From: Hexactinellida sp. DTS-2022
Lineage: Eukaryota; Porifera; Hexactinellida
Length of the DNA: 64,000 bases
Reading direction: 5' to 3'
NCBI GenBank assembly: GCA_028753945.1
Contig: JAPNXP010000002.1
Location: forward strand, 10,354,001-10,418,000
Made by a program: the position numbers and the translations under genes. This document shows positions 19,596-29,758 of this stretch, piece by piece; the stretch's first letter is position 1, and the number at the start of each line of letters is the position of its first letter. The notes below the pieces were generated by a model. It had not been told where the DNA came from. It searched no databases and saw only the letters and a list, made by a program, of their open reading frames with translations.

Positions 19596-20545
19596 TAGAG
19601 TATACCAAAGTGGATCTCGACAAACAATATACTAAGTGGACAGTCTCTCCGGGCTCCTGGGGTTAGGACATGTTGAAATCTGTGTGTATATTAGAGAAAT
19701 ATGCACAATTAGGTTCAACCAAATTGAACCCTGACAAACAGTGTACCAACGGAGGTAGTCTCCCCGAGCACCTGTGATTACGGCGTGTTGAAGTGTTGGT
19801 GTATATTAAAGAAATATGCATAATTTTAGTGGACCCTGACAAACAGTGTACCCACGGAGGCAGTTTCCCCGAGCACCCGTAATTAGGGCCTATTGAAGTA
19901 TGGGTATATATTAGAGAAGCATGCAAAATTAGAGTATAACAAAGTGGACCTCGACAAACAATATACTAAGTGGACAGTCTCCCCGGGCTCCTGGGGTTGG
20001 GACATGTTGAAATCTGTGTGTATATTAGAGAAATATGCACAATTAGGTTCAACCAAATTGAACCCTGACAAACAGTGTACCAACGGAGGTAGTCTCCCCG
20101 AGCACCTGTGATTACGGCGTGTTGAAGTGTTGGTGTATATTAAAGAAATATGCATAATTTTAGTGGACCCTGACAAACAGTGTACCCACGGAGGCAGTTT
20201 CCACGAGCACCCGTAATTAGGGCCTATTGAAGTATGGGTGTATATTAGAGAAGCATGCAAAATTAGAGTGTACCAAAGTGGACCTCGACAAACAATATAC
20301 TAAGTGGACAGTCTCCCCGGGCTCCTGGGGTTGGGATTGTTAAAATGTATGTGTATATTAGAGAAAAATGCATAATTTGGTTCAACCAAAGTGAACGCTG
20401 ACAAACGGTTTACCAACGGAGGCTGTCTCCCGGGCACCTGGGATTAGGGTATGTTGAAGTGTGGGTGTACATCAAAGAAATATGCATAATTAGACTATAC
20501 CAAAGTGGACCTCGACACTCAATATACTATGTGGACAGTCTCCCC
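19596..20545 (+). repeat. Satellite array with higher-order repeat of about 330 bp
   Basis: Monomers of about 100-115 bp share ACAAACAGTGTAC...GGAGG, CTCCCCGAGCACC and GTGTATATTAGAGAAATATG. Three monomer types alternate, and the trio repeats nearly identically from 19596 and from 19923, then in part from 20264. Reverse complement of the family at 3679-4250. Near-identity of the trio indicates recent duplication. Frames through it (such as 19883-20260 minus) are repeat shadows. Confidence 0.85.
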
Positions 20546-20949
20546 GGGCAGGGGCCCCCGAACTTTTAAAAAGTCCAAAACTGAGGGGGGGCTCGAGACC
20601 TTTAATATGAAACTTTATAGAAGTTTTAATAACAACAATGCACACTCGATGCTAAGACAAAAATTATGGACTGTATTTTTCTTCAAATAATAACCGGGAA
20701 CATCATTGATTTTCCGAGTGTATTGATAATTCATAGCATTCAGCTATAAATGCTAAATACTGTGAGATATAAACGCTGAAAAATTCATAAATAATATATG
20801 ATATACATATTAACAAATCAGCATCCGCAAGTTTTGAATTGAAAAAGTTCACAAAATGGGTATTACTAATTTGTCAATTTGTTTATTTAAATTCCTTTAA
20901 GTTTTCCAAGGAGTTTTGGGTTAAATGGCAAAGTTAGGTGCTCCTTCAG
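20546..20949. other. AT-rich stretch, nothing recognised
   Basis: I see no gene or repeat structure here beyond the end of the satellite array and a G-rich patch at 20553-20590. Confidence 0.5.
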
Positions 20950-21271
20950 CAGGGTAACCAGATGACTACTATAAAAGAAGGACACGTTTGAAAGTAAAGA
21001 GATCGCAGGTTGAGAAACCCAGTCTAGTAGAACATTTGAGAATAAAGGCTTTAATACAATTAATACAAGGACATGGGCTAGTATACTTTAATAATTCTGA
21101 GTATGGTTAAACAACAAAGTTATTTATACAGGTAGAGGAGTGGATTATTAGACTGAACAGACTGTAAACAATTTTTTTTAAGATACAAAAGGACACAGTG
21201 TAAGAAAGCAGTTAGCATGACTGCCTGGGAAGGACTGTCCTTCTAAAAATATGACATTTGGTCACCCTATT
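20950..21271. mobile_element. hAT-type MITE with CAGGGTAACC ends
   Basis: Left end CAGGGTAACCAGATG and right end CATTTGGTCACCCTATTG are inverted partners. AAGGACACG near the left and AAGGACTGTCCTT near the right give further inner symmetry. The target duplication is not clear. Non-coding. Confidence 0.65.
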
Positions 21272-21490
21272 GATTATGAATCCCTACTGATTGAAACTAT
21301 GTTACCCCATATGAAGCTCAAAAACGTGATTCTAAAATAATCTCAATACATCAATCAAACCATAGGCTTCAATCAATTTCATAGTTCTAGTTGCTCAATT
21401 CATTCTTCAAATTTTGGGGATTAGTGAAAATAATGCCTAAGCTCTGGATTCTACCCATAGAAAAGGCATATTTCGTCCGGGGAATACCGT
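21267..21490 (+). repeat. Dispersed repeat D, copy 1
   Basis: From GATTATGAATCC to CGTCCGGGGAATACCGTTA, matching 56957-57170 in direct orientation. Includes TGCCTAAGCTCTGGATTCT in both. Function unknown. Confidence 0.8.
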
Positions 21491-21897
21491 TAATATATCA
21501 TGAGTTATGACCAATTTATGACCATGATTTTGTCTGTTTTGTCATATTTACACCTCAAGGCCCTCAAATATACAATAAAAAGTCAATAATATATTATATA
21601 ACACTCCAATTTGTTAATACAAATATGGAAATAGCATATGCGCACAAAATGTGACGTTAAACGGCACGATCCAATAATTATTCTATAGTTTATGGCGTGA
21701 CCTACGTTATAATAAGGCCTGTTGCGTAGATTTCTGAGATCGTAGAATTCTGAGATTCCTGTACTAAAAAACCATGGAGGCAATAATAGCGTAGAATTCT
21801 GAGATTCACCATAGAAGCTTGAGATTCTATGGTTAATCTCGTGATTCAATTGTGGTTGGATATTATTGTATGTTACTTAGTATTAAATTGGGTATTA

Positions 21898-22049
21898 CAG
21901 TGGAACTCTATAAGTGGGGATGTTCGAGACAATATATTTCAATTTTCATTGAAATACACCTCTATAAGTGGGGAATTACCACTATCTGGAGAATGTGTGG
22001 ATATTAGAATGTTCGCCGGCACAACTTCAGCCACTTAGAGGTATCACTG
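21898..22049. mobile_element. 152-bp pogo/Tigger-type MITE
   Basis: CAGTGGAACTCTATAAGTG at the left and CACTTAGAGGTATCACTG at the right, with TA on both sides. Such ends are typical of the pogo/Tigger branch of Tc1/mariner. A related but longer element is at 40412-40912. Confidence 0.8.
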
Positions 22050-22209
22050 TACAATGTAAACTCGAAATCTGCTCATTATGCATTATATAGTTATCACTTA
22101 AACCCTTCTAATGTGTAATTGAGGAAGATATAGTCAAAAATTCATTGAAAAATATCAACAATTTATTTTCCAAGTTCTAAATTATGCAATACAATATATA
22201 TATCTACAT

Positions 22210-22469
22210 TAGGGGTGGCCAACCTTTTGCACCCTGCGGGACACATTAGGTATTTGAAGAACTCGGCGGGCCTCACTTTTCCAAGTAAATTTATACTATT
22301 GGATCTAGATTATTATTATTTGTCATTAGTATTATTTAATATTTTAAAAAATTTGAAATCCTACAAGAATAGTATGTTATTAGCAATATGGCTGGAATTA
22401 TGAGATTCCACCGTACATATTACTCATTCTCATATTGAGGCTCTGCGGGCCACAGGTTGGCCACCCTTG
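22210..22469. mobile_element. 260-bp hAT-type MITE with perfect target duplication
   Basis: Ends TAGGGGTGGCCAACC and, inverted, CAAGGGTGGCCAACC. The 8-bp duplication ATCTACAT lies at 22202-22209 and 22470-22477. Non-coding. Confidence 0.92.
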
Positions 22470-22534
22470 ATCTACATATACATATACATATACATATACA
22501 ACAGGGTTTGCAATGCAAAATCAGTGTAAATGTA

Positions 22535-22721
22535 CAGTCGAAACTGTGTTTTTTTGCCCCCCTAAATGAGTGGAAAAAGAGCAAAAAAACCCGAAACGAA
22601 AAAAACCCCGTATTTAACAATATACAGTTCTATGAGGTTATGAAGAAACAAGGAGAATCAAGGTGGAAAAATAACCCGATAATGCAAAAAAACGCGTCGC
22701 AGAAAAACACGAATTCGACTG
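22535..22721. mobile_element. 187-bp pogo/Tc1-type MITE (CAGTCGAAA family), copy 2
   Basis: CAGTCGAAACTG...GAATTCGACTG flanked by TA. It shares the internal blocks TTTTTTTGCCCCCC and ATGAGGTTATGAAGAAACAA with the copy at 33368. Frames through it are shadows. Confidence 0.88.
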
Positions 22722-22799
22722 TACTACAAAAATTGGCTATATTTTTGATACAATTTACAAAAAGTACATACAAATTAATGGCTAGAGGGAAGAATTATT

Positions 22800-23815
22800 A
22801 GTTAGAATGTAAACTTAAACTATATAAGTTTAACACATTTGCGGTGAAGATTTATAATTTGTTTATTCCTCAGCATATTATATAAGGGTATCTATAATTT
22901 GTTTGCACTTCCAGGTTTTTTTAATTCGACAATGTCTTCGGTCTCGGTCTCTACGCCGCCTAACTATGGTAAAATTGTGAATACAACATTAATGTGCATT
23001 TAATGCAGATTTTCGTTTTCTAGTTCTCTTCCAAAATTGTGTTCAATGTTCAAATTGAGAAAAATCTCGTCGGCGTCATAATCACACTTTCGCTTACAAA
23101 AGATAAACCCATTTAATCCACTAAGTGCGAGTTTTGGTACAAAGTACAATCTTGAAAATCCACCAAGAATTAAAACATCTATTATTGGGTTAAGATTTTT
23201 CTTAATAATGATTTTAGAAACTTAAACGAACCGAATATTCGAATATTCGTTAGAAATGGTTTAACGGATATTCATTTGATCGAATTTAGATCGAAACGAA
23301 TATTCGGATATTTGCTTTTGGACAACAATATGATTTTGTATTGATTGGAGAGATCGTAAAAATATAATGCTACCTAATTTGCTGATTAAGATCTAATTGG
23401 TGTATGTACAATTTGTAATTAAATGGCATGGCGCGTTAATCGCGCAGTGTGGGAAAGGTGGCGTTGATATATCTGAAAAAATAAATCCATCCGAGATAAT
23501 TAACCTTTGATAGACTAGGTCAGGTCAGGTCAGGTCAAGGCTTTCAGAAAATAGGTTCATGTCAGGATATGGCCTAACTTAATGCCAAGCCTAGTAAGTA
23601 TTCGAAAGTTATCTTTCTGTAAATTCCAATGTAAAATTCGAGTTATTAACTTGCTCCAAAGATTATGTCTTCACAAGTATAGCCCTAAGATATCTATTCT
23701 ATTTTAAAGAAGTTCTGACTCAATCTTGTAATCTCGCCCAATTGGTCTGGTATGATAAAGTACGGATCGAATTGTCACCATACGAGATTATTTACAATTC
23801 TACATATGCATAGAA
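22800..23815. other. Non-coding stretch with simple repeats
   Basis: Palindromic GAATATTCGAATATTCG blocks lie at about 23232-23312, and an (AGGTC)n run at 23518-23537. No gene seen. Confidence 0.5.
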
Positions 23816-23886
23816 TTAATCATGGGTGAGTTTTGTGATTGTTTGAAAGTTAAATAAGAGAAAAAAGCACAGTGGCAAACGTTTAT

Positions 23887-24330
23887 TTAGTTTTCGATAG
23901 GGATAGGCACGAAGGTTTTTCTGGGTAGAATGTTCCTTGGTCTTCCCACAGACTGATGTTTGACTATAGCCTGCGCTAGATTTCTCCTTCCGAATCTGTA
24001 CGCTTCGCTGCACATTATACAAGGATTACTGGATCGACACATACTTAAACGCGTATTCTTTGTTGGCACTGGCCAAATAAAGCATTTGGGTAACTTGCCT
24101 GCTTTCGGTATTCCTCCATGAACTTTCTCAAGCCAAAGTTTACAAGTAACGCACACCACTGCAGGAAGCATCTGATTAGGATCTTCTAAGTCCTGTTTAA
24201 AATGTTCGAAGTACATCAAACGTGATCTTTCTGTAAGTTTGGTTCCATTCTTTCCAACTTTTACACAACAACGTCGACAAATTAACATACGTGCCTTTGA
24301 ATGCTTTTCATATTGAGATAGAGATGCCAT
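23887..24330 (-). CDS. Small three-CxxC zinc protein resembling the RAG1 N-terminal (non-core) region
   Basis: From the ATG at 24330 the frame gives 147 residues (MASLSQYEKH...); an in-frame ATG 16 codons upstream is less likely because AT-rich sequence precedes it. Three CxxC pairs are spaced about 40 residues apart: LICRRC (C18, C21), VCVTC (C60, C63) and PCIMC (C104, C107), the last followed by a basic FGRR patch and later GRPRNILPRK. The vertebrate RAG1 central non-core region, as I recall it, has ICRVC, FCHNCW and SCDIC followed by an RRG-KRK basic patch, in the same order and similar spacing. Related stand-alone ORFs (N-RAG-TP) are known in invertebrate mobile elements. The frame has no stop or shift, so it may be a functional gene or a young element. 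Host gene or another zinc-finger family remain possible. Confidence 0.55.
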   Translation of the reverse strand: MASLSQYEKHSKARMLICRRCCVKVGKNGTKLTERSRLMYFEHFKQDLEDPNQMLPAVVCVTCKLWLEKVHGGIPKAGKLPKCFIWPVPTKNTRLSMCRSSNPCIMCSEAYRFGRRNLAQAIVKHQSVGRPRNILPRKTFVPIPIEN

Positions 24331-24632
24331 ATATAATTCAAAGAATTTTCCAAATGAGCTAATTAATTGATAAAACAAAAATGATTAGAAAAAGTATAAT
24401 GGGATTTAAAATAACAACAATCTTAAAATTTAAGTTTATAAATATGCGTTGAAGGCTTGAATAAACGCTGGTTTAAATAATTGCGGTTTCATGTGCATAA
24501 TAAAAATATACTTGGGACGCGGAAAGAAGATAATTAATCTGGCTATAAAATTTCACACAGAAAAATATCTCCTAATTGACATTTTTCAAACTAATGGGTG
24601 GGTAATATTGCGATTTAAATATTGATTATTCT

Positions 24633-24783
24633 TAAAAATTAGAAATTCAATTTTTCAAAAAATTGCGTTAGGAAAGTTTATCTTGACTGATTTCCAGACC
24701 TATTAGTATAGTTCTCTCAAACCCCAATTGAAATGTAGATGAGGTATTTTTCTAAGCAAAATGTCACATGTGGTGAGGTGTGT
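24633..24783 (+). repeat. Dispersed repeat F, copy 2
   Basis: Nearly identical to 17873-18027. It runs straight into the tRNA-like sequence, so the two may form one composite short element. Confidence 0.8.
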
Positions 24784-24850
24784 GGTGGACGTTTGGGTAG
24801 CGAACTGGCCATGCGAGCGCGTAGCCCGGGTTCGAACCCCAGTCCTACCA
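24784..24850 (+). ncRNA. tRNA-like sequence, probably SINE head or tRNA pseudogene
   Basis: A perfect B box, GGTTCGAACCC, lies at 24829-24839. An A-box-like TGGGTAGCGAACTGG sits upstream, and CCTACCA ends the segment. The acceptor arms pair only in part (GGTGG with CCTACC), so a working tRNA is unlikely. RNA polymerase III could recognise the boxes. Confidence 0.5.
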
Positions 24851-25100
24851 ATTCTTTTTATCCAATTTTTTGTCAATTAGCTTATCAAGTCATTACATAC
24901 TTGCTCATACCTTGATACTTCCGGCGATACTGTTTACAACATTGTATTGGGTAAACATTTTTGCGGTTGTCAAACTGCATATTTATTATTAGTGTACAAA
25001 TCATCAAACAACTAGACTCGAGCAATAGTTTGAAAAGTATAAATTCCAGGATTATAGGAATTTCACATTTCGACTTCAAACCTAGATATTTCTTTTACAA

Positions 25101-25930
25101 CTATATTGTGTAATATTTCTCCAAAAACAATATGTAGATCATTAGATTATTAGCATATGTCTTCGGCTTATTACTCAGCAAGCGACAATTCTCAGGAACC
25201 CAACCGAATGTGGGCACTTTGTGATAGTTGCACATAGTTTGATGAACACTCCTATCATCCCGACATCGAGGTTCATCAGTCTTCCCCGATTCTTTCACCC
25301 ATGTCTTCCTGATCCTTTCACCCGTGTCTTCCCCGAGCCTCTCACCCGTATCTTCACAGCCCACTTCTTGACTAACAACTTCCCTTCCGAGCATAGACTC
25401 TCAAGCGAATATTTTCTTCCACGAATCTTCCTATCCTCCTTCCTTGTCGGAGTTTCCAAAAAGACCCAGACATTTGATGGCAAACGATGCACATCCCCCT
25501 AATCAGTTCCTCACAGTCTTCAATTGAAACAACACCTCTCAGGTGTAAGCAACATTCGTTCAAAGTCCATTCACGGAGATATTGAAACCGATATATATTC
25601 TACTACAATTCAAGAAATGCCACGTTGAGACTATTGGACAACGCCTTTGAGGCTCTAGCAAGAAGAACATCCATAGTCGGACACTCCGATAAAGACTGAT
25701 AGAGTGGACGGGTAGAACGAGACCTTCTCCTGGATGAAGGGAGGTAGCAGTTATATCCCCAAACCTACTGTGGCTTAGAAGTTCACCCCTAGACCACCCA
25801 CGACGATGCCAACCAGATCCCGACTGTAGGGAGGGGGGAGGCAGGGAATTTACCAGCACGCATTGGAAAGGGAGTTAAACGCCGCATGATCGTTGCATGA
25901 TACCTCCGAGTCGTCAACGACTCAGATGAG
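25101..25930 (-). other. GC-richer block, possibly old coding sequence on the minus strand
   Basis: Composition is clearly less AT-rich than its neighbours from about 25170 to 25920. Overlapping minus frames at 25101-25394, 25295-25492, 25372-25563 and 25560-25859 give readable but unassigned proteins, for example GMCIVCHQMSGSFWKLRQ with a CxxC pair and GSGKTRVKGSGRHG. No splice sites are convincing. I cannot say if this is a host exon remnant or a retroelement fragment. Confidence 0.25.
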
Positions 25931-26557
25931 TACCTACTAGGATGAAAAATCAAACGATTTGCATTTATAATGACTGGGAATAATCAAAGAAACTTTGAAC
26001 GCTTGTATCTCAAAACGCGGTTTTTTAGACTTTGGGAGGTTTTATGTCAAAAGTTACAGAGCGGAATTAGTTAAAACTTTCAGATATCCTTCTATACACT
26101 ATAACTAATAAATTTGACCTTGATTGTGAACATCCAACAATTTCTTCCTGTTTATTTAACTCGTTTCAAGGTAAATTGTCAAAATTTGACCCTATTTTGA
26201 CAAAACAAGGTATAGATAATTCCAGAATAGAAAGTAAGTGCGCTACAGTTCCAGTCGAGGTCAATTTTTTATTCCTAGTAATGATGAATATACAGTATAA
26301 TTTTTAGAACTTACGCCCTAACAGTTTCTGCTGGAATTGCTCGAAAAGTTTTGATTCTATTGTATTACGTCAATGGGAAGCCAATGCACACATTTTCTTA
26401 TAGCATGCCAAAAATAGAATTCTCAGAAATGCACTCAAGTACTAAAGATCTTAGTTAGGGTCATAGATCTTATGTTTTTAGTGATTTAACATTAATTGAT
26501 TAAAACTGTAGAAACTACCCATAGTACCTAATAGGATTTCGCGTTCAGCATCCTTAA

Positions 26558-27118
26558 GGATGCTTCGGGTGAAATTTTAGGTATTTTAGTGACAAAATTG
26601 AAATGCGAGTTTATACTGTGAAATGAAGCTAATATATCATAAAATTATGTGAGAAATGAAATTCTTTCAAAAAGTATTCTGCAAAGTCTTCAGAATGTCA
26701 ATTTGGTGACGTCATTATTGATAATGTAGCTTTTTTTAATATTCCAATTGACTTTCCTTTGTATTATATGTACTATATCGTCACTTATATACTTTATGAA
26801 TATAAACTAACATTAATATGCACAAATATCTCAATGGTTAGCATATATTGCCAAAAGCAGTTGAAAATGTGCTTGAAATACTGATCAGCATATTTATTTA
26901 ATTTTTTTAATGCATCATCAACAGATAAATTGACTATATTATATAATTAAACTCAAAAGTCATATATATTAGTATATTCACACTATATCCCACTAGTGTA
27001 GACATATTATACATATTGGAGCATTAATTACTACGTTAGCCATGTTTTATTCGCTGATATTGATGTCCCAAAAGAAAGCGGACTCCATTAATATGACAGA
27101 AACTTGGATGCATTTCGA
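26558..27118 (+). mobile_element. TTAA-GG foldback family G, left arm
   Basis: Begins GGATGCTTCGGGTGAAA after TTAA (26554-26557). From about 26775 to 27118 it is the inverse of 28142-28461, and the whole arm matches 59427-59985. A truncated copy of the end is at 27434 (TTAAGGTTGCTTCGGTCGAAA). The TTAA is shared back-to-back with another element ending GCGTTCAGCATCC at 26541-26553. Confidence 0.75.
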
Positions 27119-28141
27119 TTAAATCTAGTCGTTAGTATACTATGATGTTTCAATACATATTTAGTACAAGCTGCTCGTCCGCGCCACCCGCGTTCTTACA
27201 ACTTGCACTCGGGCCTGTGGCCCTCGCTTGTATTCATGGCAAATACCTTTTCAATTGCATGCCTGTTGTATTTAGATACTGTGGAGTGTAAACGGAAATT
27301 TAACGAAAATTATTCATCCCTTTCCTTACGTCAATTTTTTGCCATTTTGGAATCAAAACTACGATATGTGACATTCGTAATCCTTCTCCTCCCTCTAAAG
27401 CGTTACGTAACGTTCGAAAGCCTCATACGCAAGTTAAGGTTGCTTCGGTCGAAATTTGTATTAGCGATATGAGATAATTCTTTACATTGTCATATTCTAA
27501 GTGTTTATCTTTCTCTAACTGACTTAATACATTAGTTAAATGCTTTAAACTAAAAAAAAAATCAAATTGTGAATATTTTGTGTTTCCCATTGAATAATGT
27601 TGTGAAAGTGCCGCCGTCATCCCAATGGTAACGTGACCAATATATGCTGACTTTTATCTAAAAAAATATACCACCGAATGCTCCCAAAATTGGAGTAGTT
27701 ATTCATTGTAACTACACTTAAAAATGCAAGCATTATAGGATATGTGAGATTTGTTATTTTACCATGGTGGCATGACAACTGATAAGAGGTGTAAAAGGTC
27801 CCAAAATCTTGATTTTTTGACACCTCAACAGGACTAAGGGGATGATATGTTCATTATTTTGCACCTTACATGTTGCGTTTGTTGGTTCTAGTATAAATTA
27901 GGGCCTCTGAAAGTTTCAAGTACTCAGGATCAATATTTTTTAAGATAAAAGTCTGAGAGTGCCAAAAAATTATGTTTTTGGAAAAATTGGTGTTGAAAAT
28001 CCACAGGCATTACATAGCATTATCTTGCAGCATAGTGATTAAATATTTCAATTTGGCATTTAATTCTGTTAGTGTTCCAAGGCGTGGACTTCCTTTAAGC
28101 AATAAACATATAATTAGCTCCAATTAATCTATTTCCATGCA
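27119..28141. other. Interior of the foldback; no gene seen
   Basis: AT-rich. Includes the truncated TTAAGG copy near 27434-27465 and sequence not shared between the arms. Frames at 27423-27823 show nothing recognisable. Confidence 0.45.
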
Positions 28142-28461
28142 GGTTTCTGTCATATTAATGGAGTCCGCATTCTTTTGGGACATCTTCATCAGCGTATAAA
28201 TCATTGCTACGTAGTGATTAATGTTCTAATAAGTGTAACATGTCTAAACTAGTTGGGATACAGTATGAATATACTAATATATTTGACAATTGAGTTGAAT
28301 TATATAATATAGTCAATTAATCTGTTGATGATGCATTAAAAATAATAAAAATAATATGCAGATCAAAATTTTCAGCCCATTTTCAACTGATTTTTGGCAA
28401 TATATGGTAACCACTGAATTATTTGTGCTTATTAATATAAGTTTAAATATCAAAAGTATTT
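28142..28461 (-). mobile_element. TTAA-GG foldback family G, right arm (shortened)
   Basis: Inverse of 26775-27118: TCTGTCATATTAATGGAGTCC, then CTTTTGGGACATC, then ACTAGTTGGGATACAGTATG. The outer 200 bp of the left arm is missing. Confidence 0.75.
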
Positions 28462-28520
28462 AAGGTTTATAGGAATATTCTTGCTAATACTCATGAATCA
28501 AAGTTGTATGATGTTATACT

Positions 28521-28782
28521 ACCGTAATTATTCGAATAGTGGCCTCTATTCGATTAATCGCCTACCTCCAATAATCGCCCCCCTAAAGTAGCAAATAAAG
28601 ATTTATTACTGCTACCCGGAGTAAACATTTATATCTAATATAACTCACAATACGATTATCAACCGATTATCATAAATAAATTGTAATAAAATCTGATATT
28701 CTAGAAAATTGCTCAAAATTATTGGTCCAAAAATGGAGTAAAAAACAATAATCGCCTAGGCTACTATTCGAATAAATACGGT
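28521..28782. mobile_element. MITE ACCGTA family, copy 1
   Basis: Ends ACCGTAATTATTCGAATAG and, inverted, ACCGTATTTATTCGAATAG; interior has ATAATCGCCCCCCTAAAG. About 260 bp. Four more copies are in the window (37007, 41461, 53971, 60986). TA at the edges suggests a Tc1/mariner-type target. Confidence 0.88.
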
Positions 28783-29083
28783 ATCCTTAGTATAGACTAA
28801 TATAATATTCGACGATAGTTTTAAACTTTGCATTTTGAATAATGTGTATGTTTTGGCATGAATTATAGTAGGTTTTGGCATGAATTAAAATAGTTTATGG
28901 CACTCCACGTTCTTTTGGGACATTTCTTAAAGCAGAATGTAATTAAATAATTATCTGAAATTGTTATTCTTGTCTTTCTACATGTGAGTTTAGCTTTGGT
29001 TATATGTGCATAGCCCATATTGCATAAGTTTATAAGAATAACGCTTATGAATTTGAATTATTATAGTTGATTGACAAAAAGAT

Positions 29084-29156
29084 ATGCCATATTGGGATTC
29101 GAACCCAGGAACACTTGCATACTGTTCCGATATGCGACCAACTGAACTACTGGTAC
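29084..29156 (-). ncRNA. tRNA-derived sequence (SINE head or tRNA pseudogene)
   Basis: On the minus strand a perfect A box (TAGTTCAGTTGG, 29138-29149) is followed by a perfect B box (GGTTCGAATCC, ending at 29095). A GGAACA/TGTTCC stem lies between them. The acceptor arms do not pair, so this is not a working tRNA gene. It may be the promoter head of a SINE. Confidence 0.55.
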
Positions 29157-29219
29157 TTCTATAAATTAGAAAATGTATTCTATTACATATAAATGGAATA
29201 TAGAACATAATATATGTAT

Positions 29220-29262
29220 ATAAATGTGAATAAATGTGAATAAATGTGAATAAATGTATATA
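29220..29262. repeat. Decamer minisatellite (AAATGTGAAT)n
   Basis: About four units of AAATGTGAAT next to the tRNA-like sequence, which could be the simple tail of a SINE. Confidence 0.7.
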
Positions 29263-29479
29263 TACATTCGTTTAATTGCCACAACATCAATAATGACGCA
29301 ACTAAAATCCCCCCTGAAGGAGATAGAGCACTGATTTTTGAAAATCTTCGATTCCAGAATAATTCCATTATATAGTAGTATTATTATTCACTCTAATCTC
29401 GAAATTTAACTTTTTATGTCCTCATCAAATCCTTCCAAATTACATCCGAGATGTTCTGATTGTCTCACTATTTCTTCGT

Positions 29480-29750
29480 CATCGAGCTCGTTCAACTCTG
29501 CAATGGACATCTCGTGAACATAGTGGCGATTGTCTGTCTTTGGCGTTGCTTGCTACCTGTCGACGTCTCCTCTCCATTCGACTCCATCCATTCGGACACA
29601 ATGTCGGAGCTTGACGGCAACGAATTCAGTTGCATGGAAATTACAGCTTCCAGGTTGTCTAGCATAGACGATTTCTCGTTTTTGTTCGAACCCTGGTTAG
29701 CGCACTGATTCCCCGTTCGCAACAGCACTGTCCGAATAGAAAGAACTAAG
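29480..29750 (-). pseudogene. Candidate host-gene 3' exon, split by a hAT insertion
   Basis: The sequence is less AT-rich than its neighbours, and the minus frame at 29492-29728 reads SSMLDNLEAVISMQLNSLPS and SDIVSEWMESNGEE. It is continuous with 31956-32075 once the 2189-bp hAT element (29759-31947) is disregarded, since both sides carry the 8-bp duplication GATGCTGA. No stop-free frame crosses the junction in an obvious way, so this may be 3' untranslated region rather than coding. Family not recognised. Confidence 0.3.
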
Positions 29751-29758
29751 GATGCTGA

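Noticed and set aside
19663-20260. Minus-strand ORFs with repeated CLSG and SLIYTHTS motifs
   Set aside because: They are frames through the satellite array; the motif period equals the DNA repeat period.
23221-23540. ATTCGAATATTCG and AGGTC repeats considered as a CRISPR-like array
   Set aside because: No constant repeat with unique spacers; simple tandem or palindromic low complexity in a eukaryotic context.
24784-24850. Functional tRNA gene
   Set aside because: The B box is perfect but the acceptor stem pairs poorly and the D and anticodon arms do not fold in standard sizes.
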